Source: Halanaerobiaceae bacterium (GTDB lineage Bacteria; Bacillota; Halanaerobiia; Halanaerobiales; DTU029). From it: a DNA stretch of 5,762 bases. This document shows positions 5,591 through 5,762 of the stretch, one piece after another. Numbering within the stretch: the first letter of the stretch is position 1; every line of letters starts with the position of its first letter. The notes below the pieces were generated by a model that was not told where the DNA came from, ran no database searches, and worked only from the letters and a program-made list of their open reading frames with translations. The DNA is taken from assembly GCA_012521855.1 (NCBI GenBank), contig JAAYLO010000132.1, positions 1-5,762 of the forward strand, given 5' to 3'. A program made the translations under genes and the position numbers.

Positions 5591-5762
5591 TGATAGAAGT
5601 AAAGAATCTGGAAAAAAGTTATAATGGTTTTAAAGTCCTCAAATCCATTGATTTTACAGTAAAGAAGGGAGAGGTTTTCGGTTTTCTGGGGAAAAACGGT
5701 GCCGGGAAAACCACAACAATGAAAATACTGACAGGCCTGATTGATTATAATGAGGGTGAGGT
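5590..5762 (+). CDS. ABC transporter ATP-binding protein, YxlF-like (5' part; runs off the window)
   Basis: Only the first 57 residues are in the window. They are a typical ABC ATPase N-terminus: MIEVKNLEKSYNGFKVLKSI, then the beta-strand leading to the Walker A motif GKNGAGKTT at about residues 38-46, then MKILTGLI and an acidic EGE turn. The form resembles drug/lantibiotic-type exporters (the CcmA family, including YxlF and BcrA) whose permease is encoded separately. The start ATG overlaps the preceding stop by one base. A permease gene (YxlG-like) is expected next but is not visible. By analogy with other ECF operons it would export or sense an envelope-active compound; the substrate cannot be read from the sequence. 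The Walker B, signature and switch motifs lie outside the window. Confidence 0.94.
   Translation, partial: MIEVKNLEKSYNGFKVLKSIDFTVKKGEVFGFLGKNGAGKTTTMKILTGLIDYNEGE

Overview
The window looks like a chromosomal piece of a low-to-moderate G+C Bacillota (Firmicutes) bacterium. The evidence is a tRNA-Thr T-box leader in front of thrS, strong purine-rich Shine-Dalgarno sites, frequent AGG/AGA arginine codons, and an operon with the same gene order as sigY-yxlC-yxlD-yxlE-yxlF of Bacillus subtilis. An anaerobic lineage such as Clostridia or Halanaerobiales is possible, but the sequence does not settle this.

Region 1 (about 1-1710) holds a gene for a secreted leucine-rich-repeat protein that is broken near its 5' end. 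A good signal peptide is encoded in one frame (25-165). The 15 LRRs and a C-terminal beta-rich domain are encoded in another frame (open from 144, first ATG at 234, stop at 1679). One additional G in the GGGG run at 144-147 would join them into a single protein of 551 residues. The cause is either a real inactivating deletion or a sequence error.

Region 2 (1716-3960) is thrS, threonyl-tRNA synthetase. It has a perfect consensus sigma-A promoter (TTGACA, 17 nt, TATAAT) and a complete T-box leader: Stem I with an ACC threonine specifier, Stem III, the T-box/antiterminator and the competing terminator. The enzyme is full length, with its editing and zinc-site residues intact.

Region 3 (3961-5762) is a SigY-type cell-envelope regulatory operon. 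It contains an ECF sigma factor, a membrane zinc-finger anti-sigma factor (YxlC-like), a small two-helix membrane protein with a C-terminal zinc ribbon (YxlD position), a small PLDc_N-type membrane protein (YxlE-like) and the start of an ABC transporter ATPase (YxlF-like), which runs off the window. The permease (YxlG position) would lie just beyond.

The most interesting signal is a pair of matching ECF-type promoters. Both read TGAACTTTTC, with exactly 17 nt between TGAAC and CGTT, and share a downstream TATTAT. One lies immediately upstream of the sigma gene (3969-3994). The other lies just after an intrinsic terminator and immediately upstream of the YxlE-like/ABC genes (5315-5340). This suggests that the sigma factor activates its own regulatory cassette (sigma, anti-sigma, zinc-ribbon protein) and, separately, an effector cassette (PLDc_N protein plus ABC transporter), with a terminator between the two.
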